Assembly: GCF_029255185.1 (NCBI RefSeq)
Contig: NZ_JAPUVO010000102.1
Span: 1-49,104, forward strand
Reading direction: 5' to 3'
Length of the DNA stretch: 49,104 bases
Source of the DNA: Propionivibrio sp.
GTDB lineage: Bacteria > Pseudomonadota > Gammaproteobacteria > Burkholderiales > Rhodocyclaceae
The translations under genes were made by a program, and so were the position numbers. The notes under the pieces are model-generated. The model was not told where the DNA came from, searched no databases, and saw nothing but the letters and a program-made list of their open reading frames with translations. This document shows, piece after piece, positions 1 to 9,189 of this stretch (its first letter is position 1; every line of letters starts with the position of its first letter).

Positions 1-1
1 T

Positions 2-127
2 CGCCTCGTCCTCAATCTTTTCCGCCTCGACACCTCCAAGAAAAAAGGGGGTATCTATACTCGTCGCATTCTCGCCGCTTCTTCCGATGCTTATCGCGCC
101 AGTCTCCTCGGGTTAAAGGGAATTTGA
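2..127 (+). mobile_element. Insertion-sequence transposase, C-terminal end (partial)
   Basis: An open frame enters from the left edge and stops at a TGA at 125-127, giving about 41 residues that include LNLFRLDTSKKKGG, TRRILAASSDAYR and LLGLKGI. The pattern LNL-R-D-KKGG-RR-AA is what I know from the C-termini of DDE transposases of the IS4/ISAs1 superfamily. The stop lies beside a terminal-repeat-like sequence (124-140), as expected at an IS 3' end. Only the last tenth of the transposase is in the window, so family assignment is tentative; most of the element lies to the left. Confidence 0.6.
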
Positions 128-520
128 TGCAATTGCCCTGCGGTCCACGTAAGGATCATAGCCAAAGCAATTTGCATAGCCATGCTGCTTGAGATACTCG
201 ATGAGCAGGCCATTGCTGCAGCCGTAGTCAAGTATCCGATGTTGCTTCCCGAGTCCCGCCTGCACGAGACGCTGCAGAATGACTCGATACCAGGCACGCA
301 GAAAATAGTCGAGTTCCTGGTTTCTAATCGGGTAATTTTCGTAATAAGCGGCCAGATTCTCGACTTTCTCGCAATGCAGGGACCGGCATACGGCGCAGCG
401 CCAAACAAGAAAAGTCCGGTCGCGAAACCGCCTGACATTGCATCGCACTCGCTGGATTTCCGCCGGCATGTTGGTCACGAGGCAGATTGGACAGTGCCGG
501 AGTGTAGTGGTGTCCATCAT
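113..520 (-). pseudogene. Zinc-ribbon class I methyltransferase, 3' truncated by an insertion sequence
   Basis: The 135-residue product starts with a zinc-ribbon (CPIC near residues 10-13 and WRCAVC near 40-45), then a spacer with YYENYPIR, then SAM-binding motif I, ILDYGCSNG, and an acidic end of beta-2, FGYDPY. A complete enzyme would need about 150 more residues. The frame runs into the insertion sequence at about 140 and ends at 113-115 within it, so the last 8 residues are IS-derived. Its start overlaps the stop of the upstream fusion gene (ATGA), which implies translational coupling. The closest visible relative is the C-terminal half of that upstream protein. The truncated product lacks most of the Rossmann fold and is probably inactive. 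The acceptor substrate is unknown. Confidence 0.75.
124..140. repeat. Right terminal inverted repeat of the insertion sequence
   Basis: Read inward from 140 on the minus strand the sequence begins CAGGGCAATTGCATCAA. A CAGGG tip is typical of ISAs1-like elements. Position 140 is the inferred IS boundary: the methyltransferase gene on the other strand keeps its family-like sequence up to this point, then reads RAIASNSL and stops inside the repeat. The left end and the target duplication are outside the window. Confidence 0.5.
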
Positions 521-2658
521 GCCTCCACTAAGAGTTCTTCGGTACTTGACTGGTCCGTGTCCGCTTTGATATGGGCCACCGATAAATTTTCAGGGCACTC
601 GAAAACGGCCAGCATTGTCGATTTCTTGCGGAAAATCCCGCCAAAGAGCCCGACAAAAAGTATCACCGGGAGGTTCCACCAGCGGGCAAATTTTAATTCA
701 GGCAAGGACACTGTGGCGTCCACAGACCCATCGGTAACTTTATCGAGTGAATGAATCAAGCGTTGGTTTACAAACGGATAAAGCGTGTCCCAAAAATGTT
801 GGCATTGATAGTCGACCAGTTCGAAACCAGCCAATTTAGCCAAACGCAGAAACATGGTTTTTGAGTAGAGGTGCAGGCGGTAAGGCTGGTGAAGTTCATG
901 TTTAAAGGCGCTTAGCCGATTCAGATCCACTCTCGACGCATCCGGAGATTGGATCAATACCCGTCCTCCCGACTTAAGACACTTTGCCACTCCCCTTAGG
1001 TACGAGAATGGATCGTCCACCCTGTCTAAACATTCGATCAGCACAATGAAGTCGTAGCGCTTTTCCGGGAAAGACCATGGTCCTTCGGGGGCGGTTGGGC
1101 GCGGGAGAATATCAAAGGAGGTCAGGCCGCAGCGCCGAAACACTTCGCGAGCCACCGACGAAAGCGCACCGCTGAAAAGAATCGACGACCCGGCATTGAC
1201 CCCATAGCTTTTGACGATCTTCACGAGATTACGAAGCGCATGCTCCACGAAATGATTGTTCCCGATGTGATCATAAGGATAGTCCTCGTAGTATTTCTCG
1301 AGATCAAGAATTCGCAGGGAGTGGATAGACCGGCAGGCCTCGCAGCGCCAGACCGTGGAGTATTCGTTCTGGTAACGCTGCACATCGCTGGGGACATTGA
1401 CGATTTCATTGCTGCTCTCCAGCGTCCCGCGTCGGCAAAACGAACAAAAGGTCCTTTGATTCAAATGCAGAAGGGTTTCGCGGAAACGGCGCTGAGTGCT
1501 TTTCAGGCTGATTTTTTCGGCAAAGGCCTGAAACCGAATTTTTTCGCGCTGCCTTGCTTCCGTCCAGTAGTGCGCTTTCCTGTGCATCTGCGAGGCAGTC
1601 ATGGGCAACTGGATTTCTTCACCGAAACGCAGGAGAGCAGCCCGTTGCAGACTCCAGGTTTGCTCCCCATGAAAAGCGAGCCCGAGGAGCGGAACACCAT
1701 GCGCAAGGCTTGGATAGACCGTGGCGTCTCCACCATGACAGACCAGCAAATCGGCGTGCGGCAAGACCGCGTCCAGATTCACGAAAGCCTTGTTGATGAT
1801 CTCGGGCGCCAGTTCAATTCCGGGCTTTCCGGCGATTACGACGTTGTAGTCGCGAAATAGCGGATCATTGAACAGGGCAAAAAGACTATCGCTGCTCCAG
1901 AAGGTGCCCAGACTGACGAATATCGTTCGCTTGCCCGGATCCAGCCGGGACAGCAACTCTTCCTCAGCCCCTGGATGCTGATGGTATACGGGACCGACGT
2001 AAGCGTAGTTGCCGGGGAGCGCCTGCATCGGCGAAAAGTCTTCGATGTCGGTGACCAGGTTCTGTTCTGCCTGCAATTCGTCGAAATAGTCTTTGCGCGG
2101 CCCCAGCGAATATTTCTTCCGAATACGCATGAGGCCCTTGTGCATCATGCGAAACTCCAGACTTTCCCCGGCCACCGTCAGCAACCGTAGCAGCCAGGCC
2201 GGGCAATGCATCTTCTTCGCCAGTTTGATCCCCGGATGGAACTCCGGTGCCTTGCGCGCCAATCGGCTAAAGTGGGAAAGATGTGCGATCGTCAAGGAAT
2301 AACAGGTTGTTTGCGCGTATTCGGCGGCCATCCCGAGGGTGATTGAAAAGTCGCTGATGACCAGATCGGGTCTTTGCTCCCGAAGCACCCTCACTTGATC
2401 CAGGAAGATCGGTTCGAGTTCTTCCTGCCTGAGCCACGAGTGATCCAGCCTGCTTTCCATCAGCGACATCCGGGCCGCATCGATGGTCTTGCATTCAACG
2501 ACCCCGAAGCCGCGGTCACGAACCGTTTGGTTGACTTTCGGATCAGCGGAGGCGGCGATGAGAATATTGAAATCCTCTTTCACGGCGTCTGCTAATTGAA
2601 GGCAGCGCAGGTAGTGAGAGAATAGGTCAAAAGGAAAGAAGATAAGTTTTCGTTTCAT
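517..2658 (-). CDS. Fusion protein: GT1-type glycosyltransferase plus zinc-ribbon methyltransferase-like domain
   Basis: About 713 residues. Residues 1-400 form a GT-B fold of family GT1 (MGT/UDP-glycosyltransferase type): FPFDLFSHYLRCL at the N-terminus, FVSLGTFWS near 247, and the nucleotide-sugar motif HGGDATVYPSLAHGVP near 308-323. Residues 405-442 carry a zinc ribbon (FCSFC and WRCEAC). Residues 455-690 resemble a SAM methyltransferase (FIVLIECLDRVDDP, GGRVLIQSPD), but motif I reads ILFSGALSS and lacks the usual Gly-rich signature, so this half may be inactive or structural. A hydrophobic stretch (LPVILFVGLFGGIF) lies near the C-terminus. The start at 2658 is chosen for its GAGGA ribosome site; an upstream ATG at 2724 would overlap acpS. 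A role in making a glycosylated, methylated metabolite or surface glycan is inference. Confidence 0.75.
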   Translation of the reverse strand: MKRKLIFFPFDLFSHYLRCLQLADAVKEDFNILIAASADPKVNQTVRDRGFGVVECKTIDAARMSLMESRLDHSWLRQEELEPIFLDQVRVLREQRPDLVISDFSITLGMAAEYAQTTCYSLTIAHLSHFSRLARKAPEFHPGIKLAKKMHCPAWLLRLLTVAGESLEFRMMHKGLMRIRKKYSLGPRKDYFDELQAEQNLVTDIEDFSPMQALPGNYAYVGPVYHQHPGAEEELLSRLDPGKRTIFVSLGTFWSSDSLFALFNDPLFRDYNVVIAGKPGIELAPEIINKAFVNLDAVLPHADLLVCHGGDATVYPSLAHGVPLLGLAFHGEQTWSLQRAALLRFGEEIQLPMTASQMHRKAHYWTEARQREKIRFQAFAEKISLKSTQRRFRETLLHLNQRTFCSFCRRGTLESSNEIVNVPSDVQRYQNEYSTVWRCEACRSIHSLRILDLEKYYEDYPYDHIGNNHFVEHALRNLVKIVKSYGVNAGSSILFSGALSSVAREVFRRCGLTSFDILPRPTAPEGPWSFPEKRYDFIVLIECLDRVDDPFSYLRGVAKCLKSGGRVLIQSPDASRVDLNRLSAFKHELHQPYRLHLYSKTMFLRLAKLAGFELVDYQCQHFWDTLYPFVNQRLIHSLDKVTDGSVDATVSLPELKFARWWNLPVILFVGLFGGIFRKKSTMLAVFECPENLSVAHIKADTDQSSTEELLVEA

Positions 2659-2717
2659 GGAACGATCCTCACAAAAGGCAAGCGTCAAGACTGACCTTGC
2701 CCTGTCCGCAAATGCTA

Positions 2718-3092
2718 TTAGCATTCAAGAACAACAAAAGCCAGCGCGAAATCCTGTTCGTCACTGATCGAAAGATAGGCAAGGAGTCCACGTTCGGCTA
2801 GATATTGAGCGAGTTTCGGGGCGTAGTCAAAGGCGGGTTTGCCGAGCGTGTTGTGCACCACGACGATATTGGGCAGCGTGGCCGGGTCGGCAATACCGAT
2901 GCCCAGCGCCTTGCCAAAGGCCTCCTTGGCGGCGAAACGCTTGGCCAGGAAACGCGCCGGGTCTCTGGCTTTTTCGAAGTCGGCGCGTTCGGCCGGCGCC
3001 AGCAGCTTTTCCAGCGCACGTTCGCCGTGGCGCTGGTAGAGTTTGCCAAGCCGCGCAATGGCGACGATGTCGGTACCGATCCCGGCAATCAT
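2718..3092 (-). CDS. acpS: Holo-[acyl-carrier-protein] synthase
   Basis: This 124-residue enzyme transfers 4'-phosphopantetheine from CoA to the serine of apo-acyl carrier protein in the cytoplasm. It shows the family N-terminus GIGTDIVAIARL with the metal-binding Asp, and the RFAAKEAFGKALG helix with the conserved Lys-Glu pair that binds CoA and magnesium. The length is normal for AcpS. Its ATG overlaps the pdxJ stop (ATGA), making it the last housekeeping gene of the lepA-acpS operon; pdxJ-acpS is a standard proteobacterial pair. The glycosyltransferase fusion gene follows 59 bases downstream on the same strand, which does not by itself imply a shared pathway. Confidence 0.95.
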   Translation of the reverse strand: MIAGIGTDIVAIARLGKLYQRHGERALEKLLAPAERADFEKARDPARFLAKRFAAKEAFGKALGIGIADPATLPNIVVVHNTLGKPAFDYAPKLAQYLAERGLLAYLSISDEQDFALAFVVLEC

Positions 3093-3844
3093 CTGGCGAA
3101 GGTTTGCGCCTCGCGCATCAGGCGCTTCATTTCGCGAACCGCTTCGCGCAGGCCGACAAAAACTGCGCGGCTGACGATGGCGTGGCCAATATGCAATTCG
3201 CGAATACCGGGGAGTTGAGCAACGGGCTGCACGTTGAAGTAGTTGAGGGCGTGGCCGGCGTTAAAGCGCATGCCATGGCCGCGAATCGCTTCTCCGGCGC
3301 TGCGGATCTTTTCGAGTTCGGCGAGCACCGCCGGGCTTTCGGCATCGCGCCCCTTGTGATGGAAGGCATGAGCGTAAGGGCCGGTGTGGATTTCGCAGAC
3401 CCGTGCACCGATGTGCGCTGCGGCATCGATCTGATCGAGTTCTGCATCGATGAAGACGCTGCTGATGATCCCGGCGGCGGAAAGACGTTCAATGGCTTTC
3501 TTGAGCTTGGCTTCCTGAGCCACGATGTCCAGCCCGCCTTCGGTGGTGACTTCGTGGCGGCCTTCCGGCACCAGCATGGCCATTTCCGGCTTGAGGCGGC
3601 AGGCGATTTCAATCATCTCGTCAGTCGCTGCCATCTCCAGATTGAGCTTGATTTGCGTCAGGGCGCGGAGTTTCTCGACATCGGCGTCCTGAATGTGCCG
3701 ACGATCTTCACGCAGGTGAACGGTGATTCCATCCGCTCCACCGAGGTGGGCTTCAACGGCAGCCCAGGCCGGTTCCGGCTCATAGGTTTTGCGTGCCTGA
3801 CGGATCGTCGCGACGTGGTCAATGTTTACGCCAAGTTCAATCAT
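3089..3844 (-). CDS. pdxJ: Pyridoxine 5'-phosphate synthase
   Basis: PdxJ condenses 1-deoxy-D-xylulose 5-phosphate with 3-amino-2-oxopropyl phosphate to give pyridoxine 5'-phosphate, the ring-closing step of DXP-dependent vitamin B6 synthesis. The 251-residue product has the family hallmarks: LGVNIDHVATIRQAR at the N-terminus, GADGITVHLREDRRHI, MAMLVPEGRHEVTTEGG, and the C-terminal ELHIGHAIVSRAVF that helps bind phosphate. Length and TIM-barrel layout are typical. It overlaps recO upstream and acpS downstream by four bases each (ATGA), so the three are translationally coupled. Confidence 0.97.
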   Translation of the reverse strand: MIELGVNIDHVATIRQARKTYEPEPAWAAVEAHLGGADGITVHLREDRRHIQDADVEKLRALTQIKLNLEMAATDEMIEIACRLKPEMAMLVPEGRHEVTTEGGLDIVAQEAKLKKAIERLSAAGIISSVFIDAELDQIDAAAHIGARVCEIHTGPYAHAFHHKGRDAESPAVLAELEKIRSAGEAIRGHGMRFNAGHALNYFNVQPVAQLPGIRELHIGHAIVSRAVFVGLREAVREMKRLMREAQTFAR

Positions 3845-4554
3845 AGTTCCTGTAACTCCATAAAAATCCGGCGTGTCTCCAAACCCTTGCCGTCGGTATA
3901 GTGTGCAATCAGTGTCCGCATCAACTGCTTGGCTTCGAGTAGCGAACGCGGATCGGAAAAATCTTCGCGTGCCAGGTCAATCAGGGTCTTGCCGCTGACC
4001 GACAGTGCCGAACTGCCAGAGCGCAGGAGTTTCACCGGGCCATGCGCAATCTCGTAGGTGTAATGCCCGCCAACGTCAATGGGCGTGCCTCTAGCGTCAC
4101 GCTCAAGCGTCAGTCCATAACCTAGCTCCTGCAGGAACGCCCGCTCAAAACAGCGCAAATCCGATTCCCGCAACGCTCCGGCAAAGCGCTGCAAGGTCTG
4201 AGCATATACCGAGAACAAACGCTCATGGGCGTCCTCACGCGGCAGAAGTTGCATCAACAGTTCGTTAAGGTAGTACGCACAAAACAGTGCCTTGCCGGTC
4301 AGCAAGGGTTGTCCGCCCTGCCATTCGGCCTTCATCAGAGTTTGCACTTCGCCCTTGCCGGCCCACGCCAATTCAAGCGGCTGAAAGGCCAGCAAGAGGC
4401 CGCGCAAAACGGAACGCGGGCGTCGTGCGCCACGCGCCAGCAGAGCGACGCGGCCAAAGTCGCGCGAGAAGACTTCGACAATCAGGCTGGTTTCCCGGAA
4501 TGGGTAGCTGTGCAGCACAAAAGCGGGCTGGCCGTCGACCTTGTGCCGATGCAT
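3841..4554 (-). CDS. recO: DNA repair protein RecO
   Basis: RecO works with RecR to load RecA on SSB-coated single strands during RecF-pathway gap repair. The product has an N-terminal OB fold (QPAFVLHSYPFRETSLIVEVFS, quoted in part; GRVALLARGARRPRS) and a helical C-terminal domain (FCAYYLNELLMQLLPRED, CFERAFLQELGYGL). No zinc-finger cysteine cluster is visible, as in many betaproteobacterial RecO proteins. Start: an ATG at 4554 directly follows an in-frame GTG at 4557; either is possible and the ribosome site is weak. It lies 25 bases after era and overlaps pdxJ by ATGA. At about 237 residues it is of normal length. Confidence 0.93.
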   Translation of the reverse strand: MHRHKVDGQPAFVLHSYPFRETSLIVEVFSRDFGRVALLARGARRPRSVLRGLLLAFQPLELAWAGKGEVQTLMKAEWQGGQPLLTGKALFCAYYLNELLMQLLPREDAHERLFSVYAQTLQRFAGALRESDLRCFERAFLQELGYGLTLERDARGTPIDVGGHYTYEIAHGPVKLLRSGSSALSVSGKTLIDLAREDFSDPRSLLEAKQLMRTLIAHYTDGKGLETRRIFMELQEL

Positions 4555-4579
4555 CACGCGTCAGTATCCAGCCCGGGAT

Positions 4580-5464
4580 TTACTCGTAGCCAAGGCTTTT
4601 GAGCAAACGCTCATCGTCACTCCAGCCAGACTTGACCTTGACAAAGACCTCAAGAAAAACTTTTCCGTCAAACAGACGTTCCATATCCTGGCGGGCTTCC
4701 GAGGCTATCCGCTTCAGGGTTTCACCCCCCTTGCCGATGACGATGCCCTTGTGCGCCTGACGATCAACGACGATGGCCGCGCTGATGCGACGCAATGCCC
4801 CGTCAATCTCGAACTTCTCAACTTCGACGGTGGCGGCATAGGGCAATTCGTCACCGATCAGTCGGAAGAGTTTTTCGCGGATGTATTCGGCAGCGAGAAA
4901 TTTCTCGCTCTTGTCAGTGATTTCATCCTCGCCGAACAGCAGTTCTTCATGCGGCAGGTGTTTGCGGGTTTCGGCGAGCAGGTCGTCAAGTTGACTGCCC
5001 TTGGCAGCGCTGATCGGAACGATCGCGGCAAAAGTATACTGCTCCGCCAGATTGGCCAGAATGGGCAAGAGCTGGGTCCGGTCCTTCATCTGGTCGATTT
5101 TATTCACCGCCAGAATGACCGGGCGTTCAGCCGGCAGAAGCTTGATGACCGCGAGGTCACGAGCGTCAAAACGATCCGCCTCAACGACAAAAATAACGAC
5201 ATCCACTTCGGCCAGCGCCCGCGTCACGCCACGATTCATCGCCCGATTGAGGGCATTGGTGTGCTTGGTCTGAAACCCTGGCGTATCGACAAACACAAAC
5301 TGGGCGTCGGGATGGGTCAAAATGCCCATGATGCGATGGCGAGTCGTTTGCGCCTTGCGTGAAACGATGCTTATTTTTTCGCCAATAAGGTGGTTGAGCA
5401 GCGTCGACTTGCCAACGTTCGGACGGCCAACAATGGCGATATAACCCGATTTTTGTTCGTTCAT
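4580..5464 (-). CDS. era: Ribosome-assembly GTPase Era
   Basis: Era binds the 3' end of 16S rRNA and assists maturation of the 30S subunit. The 294-residue protein has a GTPase domain with G1 [10 protein letters not shown]3 DTPGF and G4 NKID, then a C-terminal KH domain containing [19 protein letters not shown], which contacts the rRNA. Its ATG overlaps the rnc stop (ATGA), the conserved rnc-era pair that joins two steps of rRNA maturation. recO follows 25 bases downstream. Confidence 0.97.
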   Translation of the reverse strand: MNEQKSGYIAIVGRPNVGKSTLLNHLIGEKISIVSRKAQTTRHRIMGILTHPDAQFVFVDTPGFQTKHTNALNRAMNRGVTRALAEVDVVIFVVEADRFDARDLAVIKLLPAERPVILAVNKIDQMKDRTQLLPILANLAEQYTFAAIVPISAAKGSQLDDLLAETRKHLPHEELLFGEDEITDKSEKFLAAEYIREKLFRLIGDELPYAATVEVEKFEIDGALRRISAAIVVDRQAHKGIVIGKGGETLKRIASEARQDMERLFDGKVFLEVFVKVKSGWSDDERLLKSLGYE

Positions 5465-6129
5465 GGTTGTTGCAGTCTTTCCAGCGCGCTCTGAGCGGCC
5501 ATTTGTTCAGCAGCGCGACGACTGCCGCCACTGCCTTCGGTTCGAATGCGCAAGGCGTCGATCGTGCAGGAAATCCTGAAATGCTGAGCGTGTGCTTCGC
5601 CGTCGGTTCCGGTCAGTGCATACTTTGGCAGCGGCAAACGCCTGCCCTGAAGGTATTCCTGGAGGCGTGTTTTGGCGTCCTTTATCGGTTGCCCAGGAAC
5701 GATAGCCGCAAGCATGCCGTCATAGAGCCTGACGATGACTGCACTTGCCGCGTCGTAACCGGCATCAAGCCAGGTCGCGCCAAACAAAGCCTCAAGAGCA
5801 TCGGCAAGAATTGATGGGCGTTGCGGACCACCGCTTTTCAGTTCGCCCTCGCCAAGACGCAGGAAGGTCCCGAGTGACAGCGTCAAAGCCAATTGATGCA
5901 GACTGTCCTGGCGGACAAGGTTGGCGCGCAGTCGAGTCAGATCGCCTTCCGCTACGTCAGGGAAGCGATCGAAGAGTTGGCGTGCGATAACGCCGTTGAG
6001 AATGGAATCACCAAGAAACTCGAGCCGCTCGTTATGCGGCGAACTGTGACTGCGATGCGTCAGTGCCGTCAGCAACAAGGATGGATCCGAAAACTGGTGG
6101 CCGAGCGCCTGCTCGAGTCGATTGGTCAT
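5461..6129 (-). CDS. rnc: Ribonuclease III
   Basis: RNase III cleaves double-stranded RNA, including the stems around 16S and 23S precursors. The 222-residue product has the catalytic signature [11 protein letters not shown] near residue 38, the second acidic cluster [18 protein letters not shown], and a C-terminal double-stranded RNA-binding domain ([17 protein letters not shown], then [18 protein letters not shown]). It sits five bases after the DUF4845 gene and overlaps era by four bases. The lepB-rnc-era order is conserved across proteobacteria. Confidence 0.97.
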   Translation of the reverse strand: MTNRLEQALGHQFSDPSLLLTALTHRSHSSPHNERLEFLGDSILNGVIARQLFDRFPDVAEGDLTRLRANLVRQDSLHQLALTLSLGTFLRLGEGELKSGGPQRPSILADALEALFGATWLDAGYDAASAVIVRLYDGMLAAIVPGQPIKDAKTRLQEYLQGRRLPLPKYALTGTDGEAHAQHFRISCTIDALRIRTEGSGGSRRAAEQMAAQSALERLQQP

Positions 6130-6134
6130 GCGAC

Positions 6135-6491
6135 TTAATCACGCCCCGACGTAGAACCCTGAAAGTCGATCAACAGGCTGATGTTGTAAAAAATCGGGAT
6201 GCGTTTTTCATAGGAAAACGCAATGACGACATCGTTGCCCTCTTTGGAAATGTCGAGGTCGGCCGGCGTGATCGTTGAAACGTGCTCCACCTCCATGTAT
6301 TTCGAGAAACTGGCGCGGATTTCCGGGACTGTTTTTCCCGCCGAATTGACGGCAACCGCCTTGGTCGCTTTGAGAATCTTGAAGTAGGTCAAATAATCAG
6401 GCGCAACCTTGATGCCAAGCACCGCCACTAGTGCAATTAAAAAGCTCCAGAACAACAAGCCCGAAATTGCCAAACCACGCTGATTTTTCAA
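6135..6491 (-). CDS. DUF4845 single-pass membrane protein
   Basis: A 118-residue protein with one N-terminal membrane segment (ISGLLFWSFLIALVAVLGI) followed by a short soluble, probably periplasmic, domain (VAPDYLTYFKILKATKAVAV; RIPIFYNISLLIDFQGSTS). This matches the DUF4845 family, which in beta- and gammaproteobacteria is regularly found between lepB and rnc. No enzymatic motif is visible and its function is not established. Conservation of position suggests a role tied to secretion or signal-peptide cleavage, but that is inference. It is tightly packed in the operon, 13 bases after lepB and 5 before rnc. Confidence 0.85.
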   Translation of the reverse strand: MKNQRGLAISGLLFWSFLIALVAVLGIKVAPDYLTYFKILKATKAVAVNSAGKTVPEIRASFSKYMEVEHVSTITPADLDISKEGNDVVIAFSYEKRIPIFYNISLLIDFQGSTSGRD

Positions 6492-6504
6492 AGCAGGAAC
6501 TCCT

Positions 6505-7293
6505 CTATCTAAATGAACCGATCCGTTTCAGGTCGCTGAAGTTGAACCACACGAAAAACGCCTTGCCAACGATATTTTCTTCCGGAGCAAATCCCCAAAA
6601 ACGGCTATCACGGCTATTGTCGCGATTGTCGCCCATCATGAAGTAATGACCGGCCGGCACCGTACAGATCACGCCAGCGTTATTGTAGAGGCAATTGTTA
6701 CGATAGCGGAACTGTACGGCATCGGAAATAAAGTCGGGGGCGTCGTCATCGTTGAGAATGCGGTGCTCTATGCCATCTGGCTTCTCGATGAACTGTTTCG
6801 AGTAGTAAAGCCGCTCCGGATGGCGATAGTCATCCACAGGCGTGGTTGCCACGGGTTGGCCGTTGATGGTAAGACGCTTGTTTTGATAGGCCACCTTGTC
6901 GCCAGGAACGCCGACAACACGTTTGATATAGTCGATCGACGGATCTTCCGGGTAGCGAAACACCATGACATCGCCGCGCTGCGGGTGATTGATGTCGATG
7001 ATTTTCGTGTTGATCACTGGCAGACGAATCCCGTAGGTAAACTTGTTGACGAGAATGAAATCACCAACCTGAAGCGTCGGAATCATGGAGCCCGACGGGA
7101 TCTTGAACGGTTCGACAAGAAACGAGCGCAGCACAAAAACAAGAAGGATGACCGGAAAAAAACTTGCCCCGTACTCAACCCACCACGGCTCTTTAGCCTC
7201 TGCCGTCCGGCGCTTGCTGAAGATGAAAACATCCGCCACCCAGATGGAGCCACTGACCAGCAGCAGGCAGAACAGGATCAACGCAAAATTCAC
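6505..7293 (-). CDS. lepB: Signal peptidase I
   Basis: LepB removes signal peptides from Sec- and Tat-exported preproteins at the periplasmic face of the inner membrane. The 262-residue protein has two N-terminal membrane segments (FALILFCLLLVSGSIWVADV; FFPVILLVFVLRSFLV), the catalytic serine in PSGSMIPTLQVGD, the catalytic lysine in YIKRVVGVPGDKV, and the C-terminal box GDNRDNSRDSRFWGF. All catalytic boxes are intact. It follows lepA by 12 bases, the conserved lepA-lepB pair. Confidence 0.97.
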   Translation of the reverse strand: MNFALILFCLLLVSGSIWVADVFIFSKRRTAEAKEPWWVEYGASFFPVILLVFVLRSFLVEPFKIPSGSMIPTLQVGDFILVNKFTYGIRLPVINTKIIDINHPQRGDVMVFRYPEDPSIDYIKRVVGVPGDKVAYQNKRLTINGQPVATTPVDDYRHPERLYYSKQFIEKPDGIEHRILNDDDAPDFISDAVQFRYRNNCLYNNAGVICTVPAGHYFMMGDNRDNSRDSRFWGFAPEENIVGKAFFVWFNFSDLKRIGSFR

Positions 7294-7305
7294 ACTAACA
7301 CTCCC

Positions 7306-9102
7306 TTACTTTCCGACACGCAGCACGGCAAGAAAAGCTTCCTGCGGGATTTCAACCGAGCCAACCTGTTTCATGCGCTTCTTGCCAGCCTTTTGCTTCT
7401 CGAGCAATTTTTTCTTGCGCGAGATGTCACCGCCATAACACTTGGCAAGCACGTCCTTGCGCATGGCTTTGACGTTTTCACGCGCGATGATATTCGAGCC
7501 GATGGCCGCCTGAATGGCGACGTCGTACAACTGGCGTGGAATCAGCTCACGCATCTTGGAGGCCAGCTCGCGCCCACGATAGATCGAGTTGGCCCGGTGC
7601 ACAATCATCGATAGGGCATCGACCTTTTCGCCATTGATCAGAATGTCCAGCTTGACCACATCAGCAGCCCTGAATTCCTTGAAGTCATAGTCAAGCGAGG
7701 CATAGCCACGCGACACAGACTTCAGCTTGTCAAAGAAATCCATCACTACTTCGGCCATCGGCATTTCATAAACCAGTTGCACCTGACGCCCATGGTAGGT
7801 CATGTCCACCTGGTTGCCGCGTTTCTGGTTACACAGCGTAATGACGTTGCCAAGATAGTCTTGCGGAACAAAAACCGTAATTGTGATGATCGGTTCGCGA
7901 ATCTCTTCGACTTTTGTCTGCTCGGGAAGTTTTGCCGGATTTTCGACCTGCACGATGTTGCCGTCACGCATCAGGACTTCATAGACAACGGTTGGCGCCG
8001 TGGAGATCAGATCCTGATCAAATTCACGCTCCAGTCGTTCCTGCACAATCTCCATGTGCAGCAGACCCAGGAAACCACAGCGGAAGCCGAAACCCAGCGC
8101 CTGCGAAACTTCCGGTTCATAGTGCAGCGAAGCGTCGTTGAGTTTGAGTTTTTCCAGCGATTCGCGCAAGGAGTCATACTGATTGGACTCGATCGGATAA
8201 AGACCGGCAAACACCTGCGACTTAATTTCCTTGAAGCCGGGCAAGGCTTCCTTTGCGGGATTGTCAGCCAGGGTTACCGTATCGCCCACTTTGGCGGCTT
8301 GCAGTTCCTTGATGCCGGAAATGATGTAACCCACTTCACCTGCACACAAGGCTTCCCGTTGCAGCGCTTTTGGTGTGAACACACCGACCTGTTCGCACAA
8401 ATGGGCTGAGCCGGCAGCCATCAGACGTATCCGGTCTTTTGGACGCAAGGTTCCGTCGACCACGCGAACCAGCATGACGACACCGACATAGTTGTCAAAC
8501 CACGAATCAATCAGCAGCGCCTTGAGTGGCGCACCGGGATCGCCCTGGGGCGCGGGAATGCGCTCGATAATCGCTTCCAGAATATCTTCGACGCCAAGAC
8601 CAGTTTTAGCCGAGGCCAGGATGGCGTGTGATGCATCGATGCCGATAACGTCTTCAATTTCCTGCCGGGCGGTATCCGGCGCTGCTGAAGGAAGATCGAT
8701 CTTGTTGAGCACCGGCAGAACATCGACACCAAGTTCGATTGCGGTGTAGCAGTTGGCGACCGTCTGTGCTTCAACCCCTTGCGAGGCATCGACAACCAGC
8801 AAAGCCCCTTCGCACGCCGACAGTGAGCGCGAAACTTCGTAGGAGAAATCGACATGGCCCGGCGTGTCAATCAGGTTCAGGTTGTACACCTTGCCGCTGC
8901 GAGATTTGTACTGCAAGGACGCCGTCTGGGCCTTGATGGTAATCCCGCGCTCGCGCTCAATGTCCATAGAATCAAGGACCTGAGATTCCATTTCACGGTC
9001 AGACAAACCTCCGCAAAGATGGATGATGCGGTCGGCAAGTGTTGATTTGCCGTGATCGATGTGGGCGATGATTGAAAAATTACGGATGTGTTGCATTCGC
9101 AT
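7306..9102 (-). CDS. lepA: Elongation factor 4 (LepA), ribosomal back-translocase GTPase
   Basis: LepA is a translational GTPase that binds stalled or mis-translocated ribosomes. The 598-residue protein has G1 [13 protein letters not shown], the switch I region [10 protein letters not shown]3 DTPGHVDF and G4 NKIDLP, then EF-G-like domains and the LepA-specific C-terminal domain with [19 protein letters not shown] and [17 protein letters not shown]. It is the first gene of the lepA-acpS operon. Start: ATG at 9102 or at 9096 ([15 protein letters not shown]); neither has a strong ribosome site. A terminator (9133-9163) separates it from the mucD block upstream, so its promoter should lie in the short gap. 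Confidence 0.97.
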   Translation of the reverse strand: MRMQHIRNFSIIAHIDHGKSTLADRIIHLCGGLSDREMESQVLDSMDIERERGITIKAQTASLQYKSRSGKVYNLNLIDTPGHVDFSYEVSRSLSACEGALLVVDASQGVEAQTVANCYTAIELGVDVLPVLNKIDLPSAAPDTARQEIEDVIGIDASHAILASAKTGLGVEDILEAIIERIPAPQGDPGAPLKALLIDSWFDNYVGVVMLVRVVDGTLRPKDRIRLMAAGSAHLCEQVGVFTPKALQREALCAGEVGYIISGIKELQAAKVGDTVTLADNPAKEALPGFKEIKSQVFAGLYPIESNQYDSLRESLEKLKLNDASLHYEPEVSQALGFGFRCGFLGLLHMEIVQERLEREFDQDLISTAPTVVYEVLMRDGNIVQVENPAKLPEQTKVEEIREPIITITVFVPQDYLGNVITLCNQKRGNQVDMTYHGRQVQLVYEMPMAEVVMDFFDKLKSVSRGYASLDYDFKEFRAADVVKLDILINGEKVDALSMIVHRANSIYRGRELASKMRELIPRQLYDVAIQAAIGSNIIARENVKAMRKDVLAKCYGGDISRKKKLLEKQKAGKKRMKQVGSVEIPQEAFLAVLRVGK

Positions 9103-9132
9103 CGTATTCGCACTGCCGCGGCAAAGCCGCGC

Positions 9133-9163
9133 CTGAAAAAAAAGGTGCCGGCGGGCACCTTTT
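9133..9163 (-). terminator. Rho-independent terminator after the mucD-glutaredoxin genes
   Basis: A perfect nine-base stem, AAAGGTGCC/GGCACCTTT (9141-9149 with 9155-9163, tetra- to pentaloop), is followed on the minus strand by a run of eight T. It sits 27 bases beyond the glutaredoxin-like stop and before lepA, so it ends the rpoE-side transcript. Confidence 0.8.
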
Positions 9164-9189
9164 GTTTGTTTTGCCAGAAGGGGCGGATT

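Noticed and set aside
6646-7614. A 322-codon plus-strand frame across lepB and the start of lepA.
   Set aside because: It is antisense to two confidently identified essential genes and has no domain pattern.
9113-9132. CCGCGGC/GCCGCGC hairpin near the lepA start considered as a second terminator.
   Set aside because: No T run follows it and it is within the 5' region of lepA, where it would block its own gene; the terminator at 9133-9163 is sufficient.
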